Part shown: positions 27,453-42,010 of the stretch, one piece after another
How positions within the stretch are numbered: position 1 is the stretch's first letter
How the letters are laid out: every line of letters starts with the position of its first letter
Origin: Datnioides undecimradiatus
Taxonomy: Eukaryota; Chordata; Actinopteri; Lobotiformes; Datnioididae
DNA length: 64,000 nt
Assembly: GCA_008933995.1 (NCBI GenBank)
Contig: WARS01000029.1
Coordinates: forward strand, 14,207,107-14,271,106
Direction: 5' to 3'
Notes under the pieces: generated by a model
Seen by the model: only the letters and a program-made list of their open reading frames with translations
Database searches by the model: none
Told to the model about the DNA's origin: nothing
Translations under genes and position numbers: made by a program

Positions 27453-30400
27453 TGCAAGCACACACTTCTATGCATTCACACTCTGCAGTGAGTGGAGGAG
27501 CACATACTCAAACACACACACGTACACACACATACAGAGAGTGAGAGAAAGAGAGAACAATGGCCCAAGCCCACAGCAGAAAACAAACAGACAGGGAGAT
27601 GTCTAAAAGCTCTCAAGATGAGAGCTGCATGCAAATTGTTCTTTTGACAGTATCCTTTTCTACTCACTCACAACTCTACCACAACAGAGATATAGAGACT
27701 GAACGAGAAAGACACAGAGGGTAGAGCGGAGAGGAAGGAGAGAATAGTATCCAGCCATAACAGAGCTGATTGGAGAAGGGCCTTATTAAATCTGTTTACA
27801 TTCCCTGCTGGGCTCCATTCTGTCAGAGAGACTTTAAACTCCATGGGACGCTTTCTGAGGAGTTTTTACACCAAAATGGCTGCCTCTAATTAACAGGGAC
27901 CTGCAGAGTCCCAGTGGCCAATTATATTCCTCTCCTTGTCCCTGCCCACCAGCATTTGTGCTGCTCAGCAGTCCACTTCATGTTGGTTGTGAACACACTG
28001 GCTGCCCCTGCTCTCCTGCTGTGGAGCCTAGTGCTGTGGACAGAACTCACTGCATGTCCTGTTGACTTGGTACAACACACAGCCCTCTCAAGCTCTCAGC
28101 CTCAAGATGCGGCTTCTGTTACTCACAAGTTGTGATTCTACTCATGTAGGAGGCAGAGCCAGCACTGGGCTTCCAGCTAAAAGTAATTCATGTAGACAGT
28201 GTGCAGTTGTTAAGAACAAAAATCTGTGAGATGGTGTTGGATAGAATTTAGATTAAATGGTTACCTTTAGTAGTTGTAAGATACCTGATGATCATTCTTA
28301 AAAATAGCATCTTAAGAATGATAAATCGATTTAGCTTGACTCAAACAATGTCAGAGCTACAGCTGTTATAATGCAAAGTGCATGGGAGGGAGTGATTCAT
28401 TTCTAATAAGTACATGAGTCGAGGAGAAAGGAGAGGAAAAAAATACAAATTACTGTTGTGAAAATCTTGAGTAAAGTCTTGATGTGTATGCAGGGAAGTA
28501 GAGATTCATCAGAAATGAGCACGGCTGTAGCTTTGCGTGTATTAATGAAGGCAACACAGCACAACTAATCTGTAGTGGTAAAGTATAAATACTAAAATAT
28601 CAAATTGTACACATATTGTGGAACATTTAAGAATCGCAACATTATTTACTGGCTTCCTCGAATATATGCAATGGATGACCACGTCAGCAGCCGAGTATTT
28701 CACTCAGCTCTGCACAACTTCCTCTAACCCCCAGTCCTCCCTCCTGCCCTCCGTCTGTTGCCCCATCCATCAATCTCTGCTCCAGTTCAAACTGTATCAG
28801 TCAGCAGCATCACCAACCAGTGCGTATTTATGTAAACACAGTACAATATCAGATCATATTACTTCATGGGTGTGTAAAATGGCTGGGCCATCCATTTGGC
28901 AGCAGTAGTCTCCTTACCATCTTTGGCTGTGTCAGCAATCCCTTCTCTGCCCAGCCCTGGAGCTGTGGGAGCTCTGCCTGACGCCACTGTGTCTCTGTCG
29001 ACCCCTATGGAGCGGAGCACAGGGAGGGAGGGACGCACAGCCCACCGTCAACATCATACACTCACTGTACAAGGTTAGGGTTGTAGTGGGATTTGGGGAG
29101 TGGGGGGGTTTGGGGTGATGGGGGGAAATGGCAGCTCACTAGAAAAATACAGTTACACCTTTTAGAGTCATCCCACCAGTAAAACTAAAACAAAGACAGG
29201 TGGCTCAGGAGTTTGGTTTTTGGTTGGTATGACTGGTTGAGATGAGGGGTTTACCAGTGTGGAAAAATAAATTGGGATGATGATTAAGATTTAGAAAACA
29301 GTATGATTCAAACCGTTGAAATATTGCTTCATGCCGAAAATTGAATTGCTCAGAAAGAATGGGGTAAAGATATTATTTCTTCGGTTGTTTCAATTATTTC
29401 AGTGTATTAAACAAAGCTGCATGTGTGTGTTGAAGTTGGCAGATTGGTGTGGTGACTGCAATGACCTTGGCAGAGTTTATAATGAGGGTTTCCCTCTTGC
29501 TCTCTGTGGGTAAACAAGCCTGTGGTTGAAGAGACAGAAATGCCACAAATGAGCAGGAAGTCTGTTCACTAGCTCTCCAGAGCAGGGGGCTTAAATGCCT
29601 GCAGCTATCTACAGATGCTACGAGCAGCCAATTTAGCAGGAGAGGAGGGATGACCTCTGCCTTCATTTACTCCTTCAGAGAGATGAAGAGAGGGAGTGAG
29701 GGATCAGATGGGAGGAGGAAGAAAAGGCGAGGGCTGAGTAATGGGGAAGACACTTCCAATACTTCAAAGAAAGGGAGAGACAGAGGTGGGGGAGGAGAGA
29801 GAGAGTCTGTACATGTTCTGTTGTCAACGTGTCTTGTAAACTTAGGCAGGAATGCATAATGGAGGTCTAAATGAGAGTGAACTGTCAGCTTGAAAGGCAA
29901 AAAGAAGATACAGAGGGGCAGAGAGGTCAGGGTAGAGAAGAGGACAAGAAATATTGTTTCTCAGCTGACAGGTAATGGAGATATTTTGGGGATGATCATA
30001 TAGAGGTATCAAGTTGAGCCACTTCTGTTTTAGTCTGGTGAGGTCCAAAGGGTTACTGTTGAATAATGGCTGTGTAAAATATATTTAAAAAAAACCAACA
30101 AAACACTCTCTACTTTGTAAATATGACTGGGAGAAATTGATACGTTAACACTTTCAAGCTGTTAGCCGTGTTAAGTTGACCTCATGCAGGTGTGCCAAAG
30201 TCATAGAGATGTATCTATAACCATCTGTAAGACCCAAGAGTAGACAGTGCCAGGGATAGCTACACCCCTGGGGCTCGGGTGCCCACGCTAGCTACAGTTT
30301 GCAGTCACCACAAACAATGTAGTGGATCAACATTCATCTCATCAAGAGGGCATACTGTATACCCTGCTGTTAAATGCAAAGTTGAAAAGCTACCCTGAAA

Positions 30401-32134
30401 AAAGAAAATGTTAGGCAGAGGTGAAACATCAAAAGCATCTTTCACCCATTCTGCAAAGCCGTCATTTTACACACTGTGTCAGTGCGGAGGGGAATGGTGT
30501 GCCGCAGCAAGCAGACAGTGCAGTGTTATCGTAGCATGTACAAATGTGGTGATAAAAATGTAAGAAGCAGCAAGCAGATGTATATGAGTATCCATTTCAA
30601 CAGCCAACATATAGTGCAAGAGTGCATAATGTCGGCAAGAAAGAATATTACATTTCTCACAAGTGCATTTAAAGTCTCTGCATCCCATTTTCAAAAGTGC
30701 TCAATATTCAGTGCTCAACCATTCGATAAAACAAACACAGTCTCGGGCGTAACACCACACACACACGCACGCACACACAGTTTAATCTTTCTTCATATTC
30801 TCGCTGTCCTTGCGTTTATCACATGAACACACACGTGCGTCTTCTGATAAAATCTCAAATAACACTGGAATAAGGGTGCAATGCAATTACGTTCACCAAC
30901 CATTGAGATGAAAAACCGCTCATGGATACATTTTCAATTATTCAGGGAATACATTTCAGTCTGTGCTCAGATACTGGGAAAACTTATTATATAATCAATA
31001 CACTCTATAACACCATTAATATTTGATGCCACAAAAGTGCTTCCTGTCTCCTTGGGCTCCCGGCCAATGGTGTCTGGGTACTGCAGTCAAATAGGACGAG
31101 CCTTATCCGCCTGGAGCAAGGAAGGGGAGTAAACATTTGTTTTCCTCTAACAGTCAAAAATACCTCTTTTCAATTTACTGTATATGACCAAGTCTTTCAT
31201 GCACACTTTGCACAAAGTAGCTGCTTTTTCACAGCCCTATGTCACTTACAGTATGAGCTAAAATTGAGATGACCAATGGGTTTGTATCTTTCTTTACTGT
31301 CCTTTTCACCTTCGTCACTCCTCTGCTGCTTTTACGCCATAAAACCACCACTTTATATTGCTGGCCTGCTGCAGGCTTCCCTCCCCCTTCTCTTACAGAG
31401 CTTAGACAATCAATTTACCCTGACTTGGCCAGGATAGATGGAGGCTGTAGAGACTGCGGAGTAGACAGTATGCTGCAGGATCTCTCCACTGATAGACACA
31501 CTGCCTGGCAGCTACAAAATGGAGCCAGCATGCAACCATCTGACTTGTTAGACTTCGCCTCACCATCTTGCTTCAGATATTATTCGTGATTTCCTTATGC
31601 CTTTTGCATCTCTCTCACTCTCTCTCTCTCTTTTATTAGTCTCATTAAAATGACAAATTGAAATTTGACAGAAAACATTATTCCAAAAGACATCATTTTA
31701 ATCTAATTAACAATCAGGTGTAAATACTTTAAATACTCTGCTAATTTCTGCTATGTGTCCCCCTCTTGCTAGCATTAAGCAGCCACACCTGATACTGTGA
31801 AACTCAGACTGAAACTGCCTCTCAGTCCCCACAAGTGATACTAAATTGGAATTAGTGATACTGAATTGGAGTTCCTATCAACCTGACTGAGACACAAAGA
31901 GATTAATACGACTTTACTATCTCAGCTTCTCGACCAGTCAAGTTCCCTGTAATGCTGCCTGCGCTATTGATTTTTATTTTTCTCTCCCCTCTCATTTTCT
32001 TCCTGGCCGTTTCTCTCTCGCCATCTCTCCACCTCCACCAGCATCTGCCTCACTCCGAAACGTCCTGCAGGTCAGACGGATGCTGGGCCGGATCAATCAG
32101 GGAAAGTAATCTGGGACGCCTCATGCACGCAAGG

Positions 32135-32135
<1 letters not shown>

Positions 32136-32168
<33 letters not shown>
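32136..32168. repeat. (CA)n microsatellite
   Basis: About 16 CA units, intronic. Confidence 0.95.
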
Positions 32169-32170
<2 letters not shown>

Positions 32171-32904
32171 ATCACAGATACTCACAGACACACACCCCTC
32201 CTTTGTTGCACTCTGGCCTGCCTGCCTCCACTCTCATCGATCTGCATCTACTTTACCAAATGGATTCTTCTCTTCTTCTATCCTCCTCCACCTCTTTTCT
32301 CTCTGTGTGACTCAGAATAATAAATGTTCCAGACCGCGTGCAAGACGTGTACGTAAGCAATTTTTCATTTAACTTTGGCTTGACTTTTTTTCCTCCTTTC
32401 TTCTTTCTCTTTTGTGATGTTTCAGTCTTTCAGTGAGATCGATACAGCTTTCCCACACACTCCCCCACAACCCCTGGGTAATCGGCACATACTTACGTAA
32501 GGTCAGAGGTCAAGAGATGACAGGATACGGCCTAATGGCGAGTCAGACAGGATCTATTGTATATAAGTATCTCAAGATTTATATTTCACGGGCAGTCATG
32601 GGATGAATCTTGCCAAAGATTATTGTCAGACGTCTCAGACATTGTTCAGTTTCACTTGTTTCTGAAGGCTAAAGAATCACAACAAAGGTTTTGCCGCATT
32701 TTGCATTTAAAAATTCATAACTGAAGTGACGAAACTTGTTCTGCTCTATTCAGAATTACTTGGCTCTTATTGCATTGTATTTTTTTTTTTCTAAAAACTT
32801 TTCTGAAAAACTCTGCTCTATTGTGGGCAGTCAAAAGACTGATCATTCAAGGACAACGACTGAGGACCTGCAGTGCTCCATACATACATAGTCACTCTCT
32901 CACA

Positions 32905-32905
<1 letters not shown>

Positions 32906-32936
<31 letters not shown>
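32906..32936. repeat. (CA)n microsatellite
   Basis: About 15 CA units, same orientation as the repeat at 32136-32168. Confidence 0.95.
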
Positions 32937-32939
<3 letters not shown>

Positions 32940-35900
32940 CACAGTTTCCTTTGCTGAGCCAAACTGTAGGCGGAACTGGAGCCATTTGTCCACTGGCTGA
33001 ATCCCAACTCTGCACCAACGCATGCAGAAAATTGGTGAGCATCTTGACTCTGGAGATGACACTTCAATTTGTGCAGCTCCAGTGACTGGTGCTCTGCAGT
33101 TCCTCCCTTGTGGGGGTGTGAGATCAGCTGGACACCTGCCTGGCTGTTTGGCTGAAGCCTGGAGCACGGGGACTGGGCCTTGGAATTGAAGGCCTGGCCT
33201 TGCCTGTCAGCCCAAGTCCCCGTCCCTCAGCCCAAGCCCTAGCCTGGCCTCTCAGGTCCTCATCACAGTTCCCCTAGTTTCACTTCTGTGCCAGGAACAG
33301 TCCCTTGCTTGATGCCTCTGACCCCTATTTCTCTTTCCAATCCTCAGCTTCAAGTCAGTGCAGCACCATCCACCCAACAGCAGTCCTCCTTTTGAACAGC
33401 ATCAAATCCCCATCAACAGCTTGCCAGCCTTTGTTCCAGTTCTAGCTGCTGCAGCCAGCATCTATGCTCCCAGCTCAGTCAAATCAGCAAGATGTCTCTG
33501 CTGTGCGTCGCTGTCTGTCCTGCTGTAATCCCTGGGTGTGACGGATGGGAGTGATCAGTGTTGAGGCCCTCAGCTAGGACATTTTGGTGGATTAAAGAGG
33601 CTAAATCATCGTCTCATCTGCTGCATGGGATTCTATCCCTAATTAAATGTCATTAATGTGGTTAAAGGTTTTAGAGGCGATGATATCTACTTGACATGTA
33701 CGGACTATTCAGTACGTATTAACTGTAAGCACAAAGGACACACTGTGAATAAGAGGAAAGGGGTAAAAACAAAGCAGGAGAGAGAGGAAGAATCCTGTCA
33801 GCCTACAGTATGCCTACATCACGGCTGTCATTTCACATGACGTAAAAGGATCATCCTTCCCAATAGGACGTTTCTTTTTCATAACACTTAAATCACATTT
33901 GCCATGACTATGACTATGACTATGCTATCATTTAACCTGGTTAGTTTTATTCGCTATGACTGTTCTCCGAATAAATATAAGTGACATTGCAACAGAGTCT
34001 CCGGCACAGCAATGACAAAAACCTGCACTACTCCAGATAGCATTTCAGCGACTAGCCCGTGATTGCATGTGGTGCTCATTTCGGAGTTGAGCTAAAGTTG
34101 CTTTTAGCTGGGCTGGGACAGGGGATAGAGGACACAGAAACAGACATTGAGGCAGGGAGAGCAGGCAGGCTGATCCATCTGAGTCAGCACCATGTGTTAT
34201 GAGCGAGGACACCACCTCCACAAGTAGCTGGCAGGTGAATGCGGCCATGCACCTGTGCAGGCAGCCAGCCATTTTAACGAAGCTGTCTCCTATCTTTAGC
34301 AAACTACACTAAAATACACCAGTGTCGACATAAACAAACATATGCAAACATGCACAAATGCACACAGATTCACTCAACTACCCAGCTATACAGCTTTACA
34401 GTGCCCACCTGCATGTATCAGGTCAGAAATAAGCAATTCAGCAGTCTCATGCTCTTGCAAACAACAAGAAAACAACAGCGCATTCCTCGCTTGTCCAAGC
34501 CTATAGTCACTTGCTATATGTATAAAGTAGGCCTTGAACAACGAAAGATCTGGCGACAGCTACTTTTCTGAAAGGGTCTCTAAGAATATTTTCCAAAGCA
34601 ACTGAAACTTGTAAACTCCACTGACTGAACTCAATTTTCTGTATAATTCACACTAGGAGTTCTAATTAAAACTGGTTTGAGGCTGGAAGTGGTAATATTG
34701 GCTTTGTTGAACAGGTATTTAAAAAGCTATAAACAGCCTGGAGGTATACGATAAGAACAAAACCTACAGCACAGCACTTACACTGAGAGCAAGGGAGAGA
34801 GAAGAAGCAGAGGCAGTGCTCTTCCTAATCTAATCACTGTTTCCCCCATCAGCTGCATCTCAGACACAGCCTGCCTGTGTGTGTGAGAGTGTGTGAGTGT
34901 GTTGTGTGTCTGCCTTGCAGCAAAGGCATAGAGCTAAATCACATAGACATCAACCGACCGTTGTACTTGAGAATTCATTCCACTGCCTTGGGCACTGTGA
35001 GAGGGTGTGGCTGAGTGTGTGCGTGCGTGCGATGGGCTAATCTGGTTATTGATTCGGCTCTGAACCGGAGCTCATATAATCAAATAGCTGCAAGGGAAAA
35101 GGACAGCCGTCCGTCATCTGTCTTAATGAGTAAACAGCTTGATGGAGGCAATGAATAACTAGGAACTACATCTAGATGTAGAGGAGGTTCCTGCACTGCT
35201 GATAGACAGACAAGCTAAAATGTTTACATCTGTCCTCTAGCAAATCTCTTTGCAACCTTCTGATGCTGAGCGGGATCATAAAATATCAAATCATTTCATG
35301 TGTAATTTCATACAACAGGTATCTTTTTGGTCCTTTGGTCTTTGGTCCTGTAAGCTTGGTTTCATTTGAATATTCAGAAACAACTATCACATTCCTTTTT
35401 TAAATACGCTGTCTTAACAATCATGTTTCAGTTGTCACTTCGTAGAAGTCATTACACAATCAATTTGAAGTTAGACTTGAGAATATATAGTGAACCCATC
35501 TTCTGTGAAACTCTAATCTCAGTGTAACTTGATGTGAGAATGGTGCAATTTAGAAACGGCTTCTCATGCAGCAGGAAGAACGGAGGGAGAGACACAAAAG
35601 CCTAAATGTATACCAGCACAGCAAACAGACAAGGCCCGCGGCGCACCAGCTAAACCATTAAGTGTGGCGTGCATTCAAACGAGCAGATTAATCCCCCCTA
35701 CTGCTGTACAGTGCAGAGTAATTGAAAATACCCACATGAGACTATCTATGCTCCTATAGTGTGTTCATGTGCCAGAGAGGCAACATATAGAAGCCAGTGG
35801 CTGACTGCCATAGAAAATTCTGCAACTGTGTTTTAGTCTGACAGCATGTCCCGGAGAGCATGCAGCCGTGAGATAGCACACATTCATCTCTCTACTGTTC

Positions 35901-36112
35901 CCATTTTCTCTTGCCCTTTCTTCTTTTCTCTTTGTGACTTTTTCTCTCTCTCTGCCTCCGAATATCAACTTGACAGGTGCGGTTCATGCCTGCTGCTGAA
36001 GTTTATCAGTCTTGATAAGCATCGGATATCACATTCACCCTATTTCCAGCTAGCTTTGCAGTGTAGGAAGGACAGCATTCCTAACGACTGGAAGGGGAAT
36101 ATACACTGACTG

Positions 36113-36138
36113 CCAACAGGAATCCATATTCCTGTTGG
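36113..36138. repeat. Perfect inverted repeat, 11-bp arms, 4-nt loop
   Basis: CCAACAGGAAT at 36113-36123 is mirrored by its exact complement at 36128-36138 around the loop CCAT. It can form a short hairpin in DNA or in the elavl4 pre-mRNA. Confidence 0.9.
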
Positions 36139-36804
36139 AAGAATCGCGTCCATTATCGGAATTACTATCTCAAATTGAGGCCTGATAACTGCCAGTTGGT
36201 TTACCTTGTTGGCTATCTCTGTTCTCACGTGTGCTGCATCCAAAAGGAAAAGCGAACCTTTGACTGACATGAAAATAGTCAGGTATTATCTACTGCTGTT
36301 CCTGCGTTTTCTCTAGTAATTCATAAGGAGATAGCTTCTCCTTTTCGACGAAGTTTATCAGCTCTAGCATCATGATCTTTATGTAAAGCAGACCTGACCT
36401 TTATTAATCACTGACCGCAACTGACTCGCAAAATGGACCTTTCCTACCCTCTCTGCTGCAGCTGTGGGATTTTCCAGTGTCTTGGTATATTGCGTAGATC
36501 AGCCTTTTTTGTCCCTGTGTTGGTGTTGCTATTGAAGAGATAAGGCAGGCTAGAGGCTGTCGTGTGGGATGCTGTGTTTGTAGGCGCTAATGTGTCTATT
36601 ACCAACCACAATGGTGCCATTTTGTAGCATGTTCAGTTGCATGTTCAATCTATAATTCATCGGGCTACAGAAATATATAAATGTTTAATATGTCAGAGGC
36701 GGTGAGGCCTGTCGAACGCATGACCTTGAAACGTCCTTTAAACATCACAGCAACAGCACTGGGGCCAGTTAAGCTGCCAAAGCCAAACAACAGGCATCGT
36801 GCAT

Positions 36805-36805
<1 letters not shown>

Positions 36806-36855
<50 letters not shown>
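36806..36855. repeat. (CA)n microsatellite, about 25 units
   Basis: Long uninterrupted CA run in the elavl4 5' intron. Confidence 0.97.
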
Positions 36856-36860
<5 letters not shown>

Positions 36861-37053
36861 ACTCGCACACACAGCTTGTCTGCCTGCTGATGCTTTCCGC
36901 TGCTTTCTGTTCCCTTTTTTCCTGGGATGCAAAATGCAGATGAGACGAGTCAGCCGCTTGTGCACAGTCTCAGGAGAAACTGCCACTCAAATCCAAACAT
37001 CTGTATGAATACCAAAACACACAGGGTACAGTGGAGGATGAGAGAAAAAGAGG

Positions 37054-37081
37054 GAAGGAAGGAAGGAAGGAAGGAAGGAAG
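37054..37081 (+). repeat. (GGAA)7 tetranucleotide repeat
   Basis: Seven tandem GGAA units followed by a GA-rich stretch to about 37110. Confidence 0.95.
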
Positions 37082-40000
37082 GGGGAGAGAGAGAGAGAAA
37101 GAGAGAAAAGATGAGTGAGGGAGAGGATCGTGAAAGAATGAGCGGTAAAGTAGCTAAGAAAGCCAGTGTTCCTCTCTCCTTCTGTATCTTTGACTGAACA
37201 AAGAGCTATATACACATGAATACCTCTTTCCTCCCACTGTATTTTCCATCGGGATATTTATTCTGAAAAGCAGCGATGCACAACAAGGGCTCGGTCCTGT
37301 GTTTGCTAGTGGGCTGAGGCGCTAACACTCCCCAGCTGATTATGTGTCTGTCTGTAGCAGTTTGAGCTGCTGCCAAAGGAATTAGGTCTAGTATTTGTGA
37401 ATGCTGCTCCCCTCACAGCAGAATGCCTTGCCATGCCTCTCAGATTTCTAGCTTTTTAAAAAGAGAGGGAAAAAAAACATTTTAAATAAATGAAGGAAAT
37501 CACTGTGGAAGCCTATTAAATTTTCAACGTGACCGTTTTGTGAGTCTTCATGTGTGTTTAGGCTTCACACAAAAGGAATATTTAAAAACCAAAGCGTGCT
37601 AATTGGGACAGAGATTGTTACAGCAGCTTCTTATTCAAACAGGCTTTTGGCTCATTAACTGCTTCCATCCAGCTTTTGTTTAAAGGAAAGTGGAAAAGAC
37701 ATTTACAGACAATAAAATATTTTGCGATATTTGTACAGACACTGTACCACCAAAATGCTGATAGACTGCATAATGTTCTTATGCAAAATATGCCAAATCA
37801 ATGGCAAAAGCCCTCACCTCACGTTTAAGGGCAAAGGGGAAAATAACTTTGTCTTCTTTGGCTACGTATCTCAGTGTCATGTCACTCAAGTAAAATCTAT
37901 AGCTATACTTTTACTAACATTTACCCGCATTTGTTATAAATAAGGTTTATTATATTACTACATTGTAGTAATCATATAAATTGTACATATTTTGCATGAG
38001 AATAATTCATTTTGTAATAGATTTATTATTCTAACTGTACATTTGCATGTGTGGCAGTTTAATTATAGCTTGAAATACTGTGCTGCTGTGGATCAGACTC
38101 TCATATGTAACTGCGTATAGGGAGAGGCCCTGAAGCCCTTCAAGGGAAACCAAAGCTTTTCGTCACTTAACAGGAATCGCACTGTTGTGAGTTTTCAAAC
38201 AAATTAAAGAGAGTTAAAGAGAATTAAAGAAGAAATGGGTGTCTTCCTGGGTTGTGATCGAAGAAATCCGACCAAACAAATGTAACATCCAACTAGTCTC
38301 TTACTAGTACACGTCTCTAACTAACACATCACTATCACCTTTGTCTAAAGAACCCTGGCTCTAATTCGCATTACAATCTGGGGTCAGAATGAATGCAGCA
38401 AACATGTAATTACTGCTAACTGATTGGTATCTAGGTGTCTCAGCTCTGACCAGTCGTTTTGTACACGCCTGAGCGGGGTTGGTCGCATACCTACCGCTAG
38501 AGAGAGGATATCTGCAGTATGATACACTCTACACCTGTCACACATGCACACAGACTAGCCTTTTACTGTGTGCGTGCCCATATGCATATTAATTAACTGC
38601 ATACATGAACACAAACACAAAGTGTGACTATTTGACATTAAACCATCCTGTAGCTAATTACTGTGGACGTGATGAACTGTAGCACAACCTCTGACTGTGA
38701 AAAACAACAGCACAACAATTTGCACACGAAACACAAAGCGTAAGACTACTAACGGTCCTCTACATAGCTAGTGTTTACCTCTTGTGCCTTTACCAAGTCT
38801 ATTTTATAAAAGCTAATATAAGACATTCTGAGACTACAGGCTGAGAAACAAAGAACAATCAGTCACAAACCCATAATGTGCATTGTGCACCTCCACCAAA
38901 ATGTATGTATCTCTGCTGCTCAGTAAGAGCAGTTCTGACTTTCATGGCTGCAGATAGTGTGAGGTTTTACACTAATATTCCTAAATTTGTTATCATGATA
39001 CAGAAATGTACGTTTAACCTGGCACTGACCAAAAAAAACAGCTTAATATGCTTATCTACATGATGCGACACACCCACCGACAGTTTGAGCATAGGAACAC
39101 AGGAAAGTAGATTAAGAGGCGATTCTTCAAATGTCTGAACCACTTCTCCCTTTTCTCTCTCTATCTATTTGCTTGCTGCTTAATCAGGCTCTAGTTAACC
39201 ATGTCACTCTGTATCTAGAAACACGTCAGTCGCCCCTCTGAAATACACACTTGCTCACACACAAACACACAAAGAACCGACAACACAGACAAAACACAGC
39301 ACAGGCTATCATGTAAATGAATGGATGCTGTTATTATCATCACGTTACTGTTTATTTTGTTTTTATTTGTTAGCTCATCATCCATCATGTCTTACTTAAT
39401 GTCTGCAAAATTACCTCCATTGTTCCTCAGACCTATAGTCACCTCACTCAGGACTACATAACCTAGCACCCATCCTTATCTTATGTTTCTCTGATCTATT
39501 GTTACATTAAAATCACTAAGCACACACTCGGTCAGTGCACTGTAGCTAATAAATTCCTCACACACCCCACCCTATTAGCATTGATGTGTAACCTTGGAGC
39601 TCATGGTGTTCTGCCTGAGGGTAATAGAGCCACTGTGTGTTTGTGTGTGTATGTGCGTACGTCAAATGATGGCCTGTCTCTAGCCTAGGTCCCCCACTGG
39701 TTCCCATCAGGAGGCTTCAAGGTGCATACTCCTATCTAATACCTCCAATACTGATGAACATTCAGGTTTTTCACTCCTTCTCTCACTGTTCCTTTTCATT
39801 TTCATTGTAAGTCCATTTCTCTCGTCCTAAATACGTAACAATACAGGCCCTATCTGTATTAACAGTATAACAATATACTGTCTTTCTGTGCATTAGAAAG
39901 GTCTTCTCACGTCATCAGTCACATGTTCCTGCTAGGCCGTCCATCGACGCACACACTACACTGCTAGCCGTGAGTGTCCAGGGAGACAGCATACCAGCTA

Positions 40001-41286
40001 GCGTCACTAGCCTAGTCACCAAACAGGGGCGTCGCCCTCGTTTTAATTAGCATTTTGATTGTATGCAATGGAAAGAAGCCGGCATGCAAACAATCAAACA
40101 TTTACTTGCCGACAAATGAATAATGCTTTCACTGTTCTTCATGCAAATACAAAAGTGAGTCAGTCCGCTTTCTGGATGGTAAGAGAACCGTTTTGAACAC
40201 GGATGGATGCAAAATAATGCTACTGACTCTGTAGTCAGAATGGTGACGCAGTATCGGCAATGAAATAAAACTCTGTATTATATGGCAGGTGGAAACGTCA
40301 AGAAGGAAAAATATGGTTGCGAGTTTTGTTAGTCAAGCTCTCACTCTGTCGCTTAGATATGATGGATGAATGGATAAATGAATGCAAAGTTAAAGTGAGT
40401 CTCCGGAGCTGAGCAAAGCTGATGACTTAGATAGATTATTATAATTAGTCTCGTACCAACACCCATTCACAAAGCCAAACATATAATTATGGAAACAAGC
40501 ATATTCACACATACGCACACTCATACGAGCACTGGGCTTAAAACTTAGAGATTGCAAAGCATTACAAGCAACTGTAATCCAGGCATGCGTGTAACTCCAA
40601 GACACCTACTCCATCTTTCCCCAGCTCTGGCACAACACATGGACAACACAAACTTGCGCTGTGCACACAAGCAGCATGACGGATAACATGTCTACTCATA
40701 TAATTAACAAGTGCTACTTTACATACATGAATATAAAATCCACAAAGGTCCAGTTTCTCTACCATTTTACAGCACACTCAGCATCAACAATGTGCATCCC
40801 ATCTCTGCTGCAGTACTATACGCAGGTAAATATTTCAGAGTGGTGCAAAGGCAGGAAAAGGGGGGGACACCTAGAGCCCTGGCTCCAACATAAAATGGGT
40901 GCTGTTCCCCCGATTTAACCCTTGCCTCCCTCCTTTCCTCTCCTCATCCTTCCTTACCTCTACTCCTGCCTCCACACCTCTCCTAACAGCATGATATCTG
41001 GCTCCGTCCCTACATCCATCTCCCTCCGTTTCCCATCCTGCCCACAAACGTCACCAGTCTAACCCCCCCATGCTGCATCCTTCCTCCCTGTATGAAAAAA
41101 ACTTCACATTCTACACGACAAATAGTTCAATACTATCGCTGTGTTGTCTGTATACGTACTGACTGTGGGTGATAGTATATCTACAACTACAACCCACTCT
41201 ACCCGCTGTAGCTGCACAAAATCAAGCGATGGTCAACAATGCACAGTGAAGTATAGTGGCAGGTTGCCTGTAGCCTTCTTCCTTAC

Positions 41287-41310
41287 CATCTTAAACCCAT
41301 TCCACTCCAT
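41287..41310 (-). CDS. elavl4: elavl4 alternative leader exon encoding MEWNGFKM
   Basis: On the minus strand the ATG at 41310 opens MEWNGFKM and stops exactly at a GTAAGG donor (41286-41281) in phase 0. Splicing to the common exon gives [17 protein letters not shown] human HuD isoform starts MEWNGLKM-IIST as I recall it, so seven of the eight leader residues agree, and the position, 1.2 kb downstream of the MVM leader, also fits. The coding part is only 24 nt and the exon continues upstream as 5'UTR of unknown length. A T-rich run followed by AG lies at about 41376-41395 on the minus strand, so this exon could alternatively be internal. The match to a known isoform makes the call strong despite the short length. 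Confidence 0.88.
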
Positions 41311-42010
41311 TTGGGAGACGCCGGCCGTTGTCTCACGCTTTCTCTCTCCTCACACAACAGCTACAGCAACGCCTCAGCAAAAAAAAAAAAAACACCTTAC
41401 TCTCTATTACTCTCTTCCTGTCTTACTGTCTTAGTCTTCACTGACACTGTCGCCTTATTCTTCCCTCTCCTACTCACTCTGCCTCCCTTCCTGTTTTCCT
41501 GTTTTTGCCTGAGTCTTAGCGGCGAGCAGAGAGCAGCATACTAGAGGCGTACGGAGCCAGCATCGCCTTCTTCCACAGATGCTGAGAGGAGAATGGTGAG
41601 CCTGGATGAGAGAGTGCTGGGCTGCAGCAAGCCTCCCTCCCCTCCCACCTCCCCTCCCTCCTTCCCACCGCCACCCGCCCAGTAGCCTGCTCAGCTGGAA
41701 GGTCAGAGCCCGCCCACTCCCCCCCACCTCTCTTTTAGAGTCTGAGATTGGCTTCTTGGCTTGCCTGTCAGCCCTTGGCCTCGCCGCCTCCTCCCTTAGT
41801 GTTAACACCTTCGCTCTCTGGCTGGCTCTGAGCCCTCATCGGCACACGCCAGCCTCAGTCTGGTTTGGCAGAGAAAAGGCTCTCTGAATCCCAGCAAAGC
41901 AATCAATCGCTGCTGAGGTCTGTGCTTGAGTGAGCCGGGCAGAGCAGAGCGGAGCAGAGCTCTAGGAGAGTGATTGCAGCCTCAAGCACTATGGTAATAG
42001 GATGCCTGCG
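41311..42010 (-). promoter_or_regulatory. elavl4: Probable 5'UTR and promoter region of the MEWNGFKM leader
   Basis: This block is GC-richer than its flanks and strongly strand-asymmetric (C/T-rich on plus, so purine-rich in the transcript). It lies immediately upstream of the MEWNGFKM exon, and an AT-rich TATA-like sequence sits at about 42019-42029. A minus-strand open frame at 41470-41808 has no family resemblance and is probably UTR. The transcription start cannot be fixed from sequence. Confidence 0.4.

Noticed and set aside
32101-33000. His-Thr and Val-Cys repeat open frames around CA microsatellites (here and at other CA/GT repeats)
   Set aside because: They are direct products of dinucleotide repeats, which never create stops in these frames.
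41470-41808. 112-codon minus-strand frame rich in Arg and Gly
   Set aside because: Lies in the strand-biased region just upstream of the MEWNGFKM leader; better explained as 5'UTR or promoter sequence.
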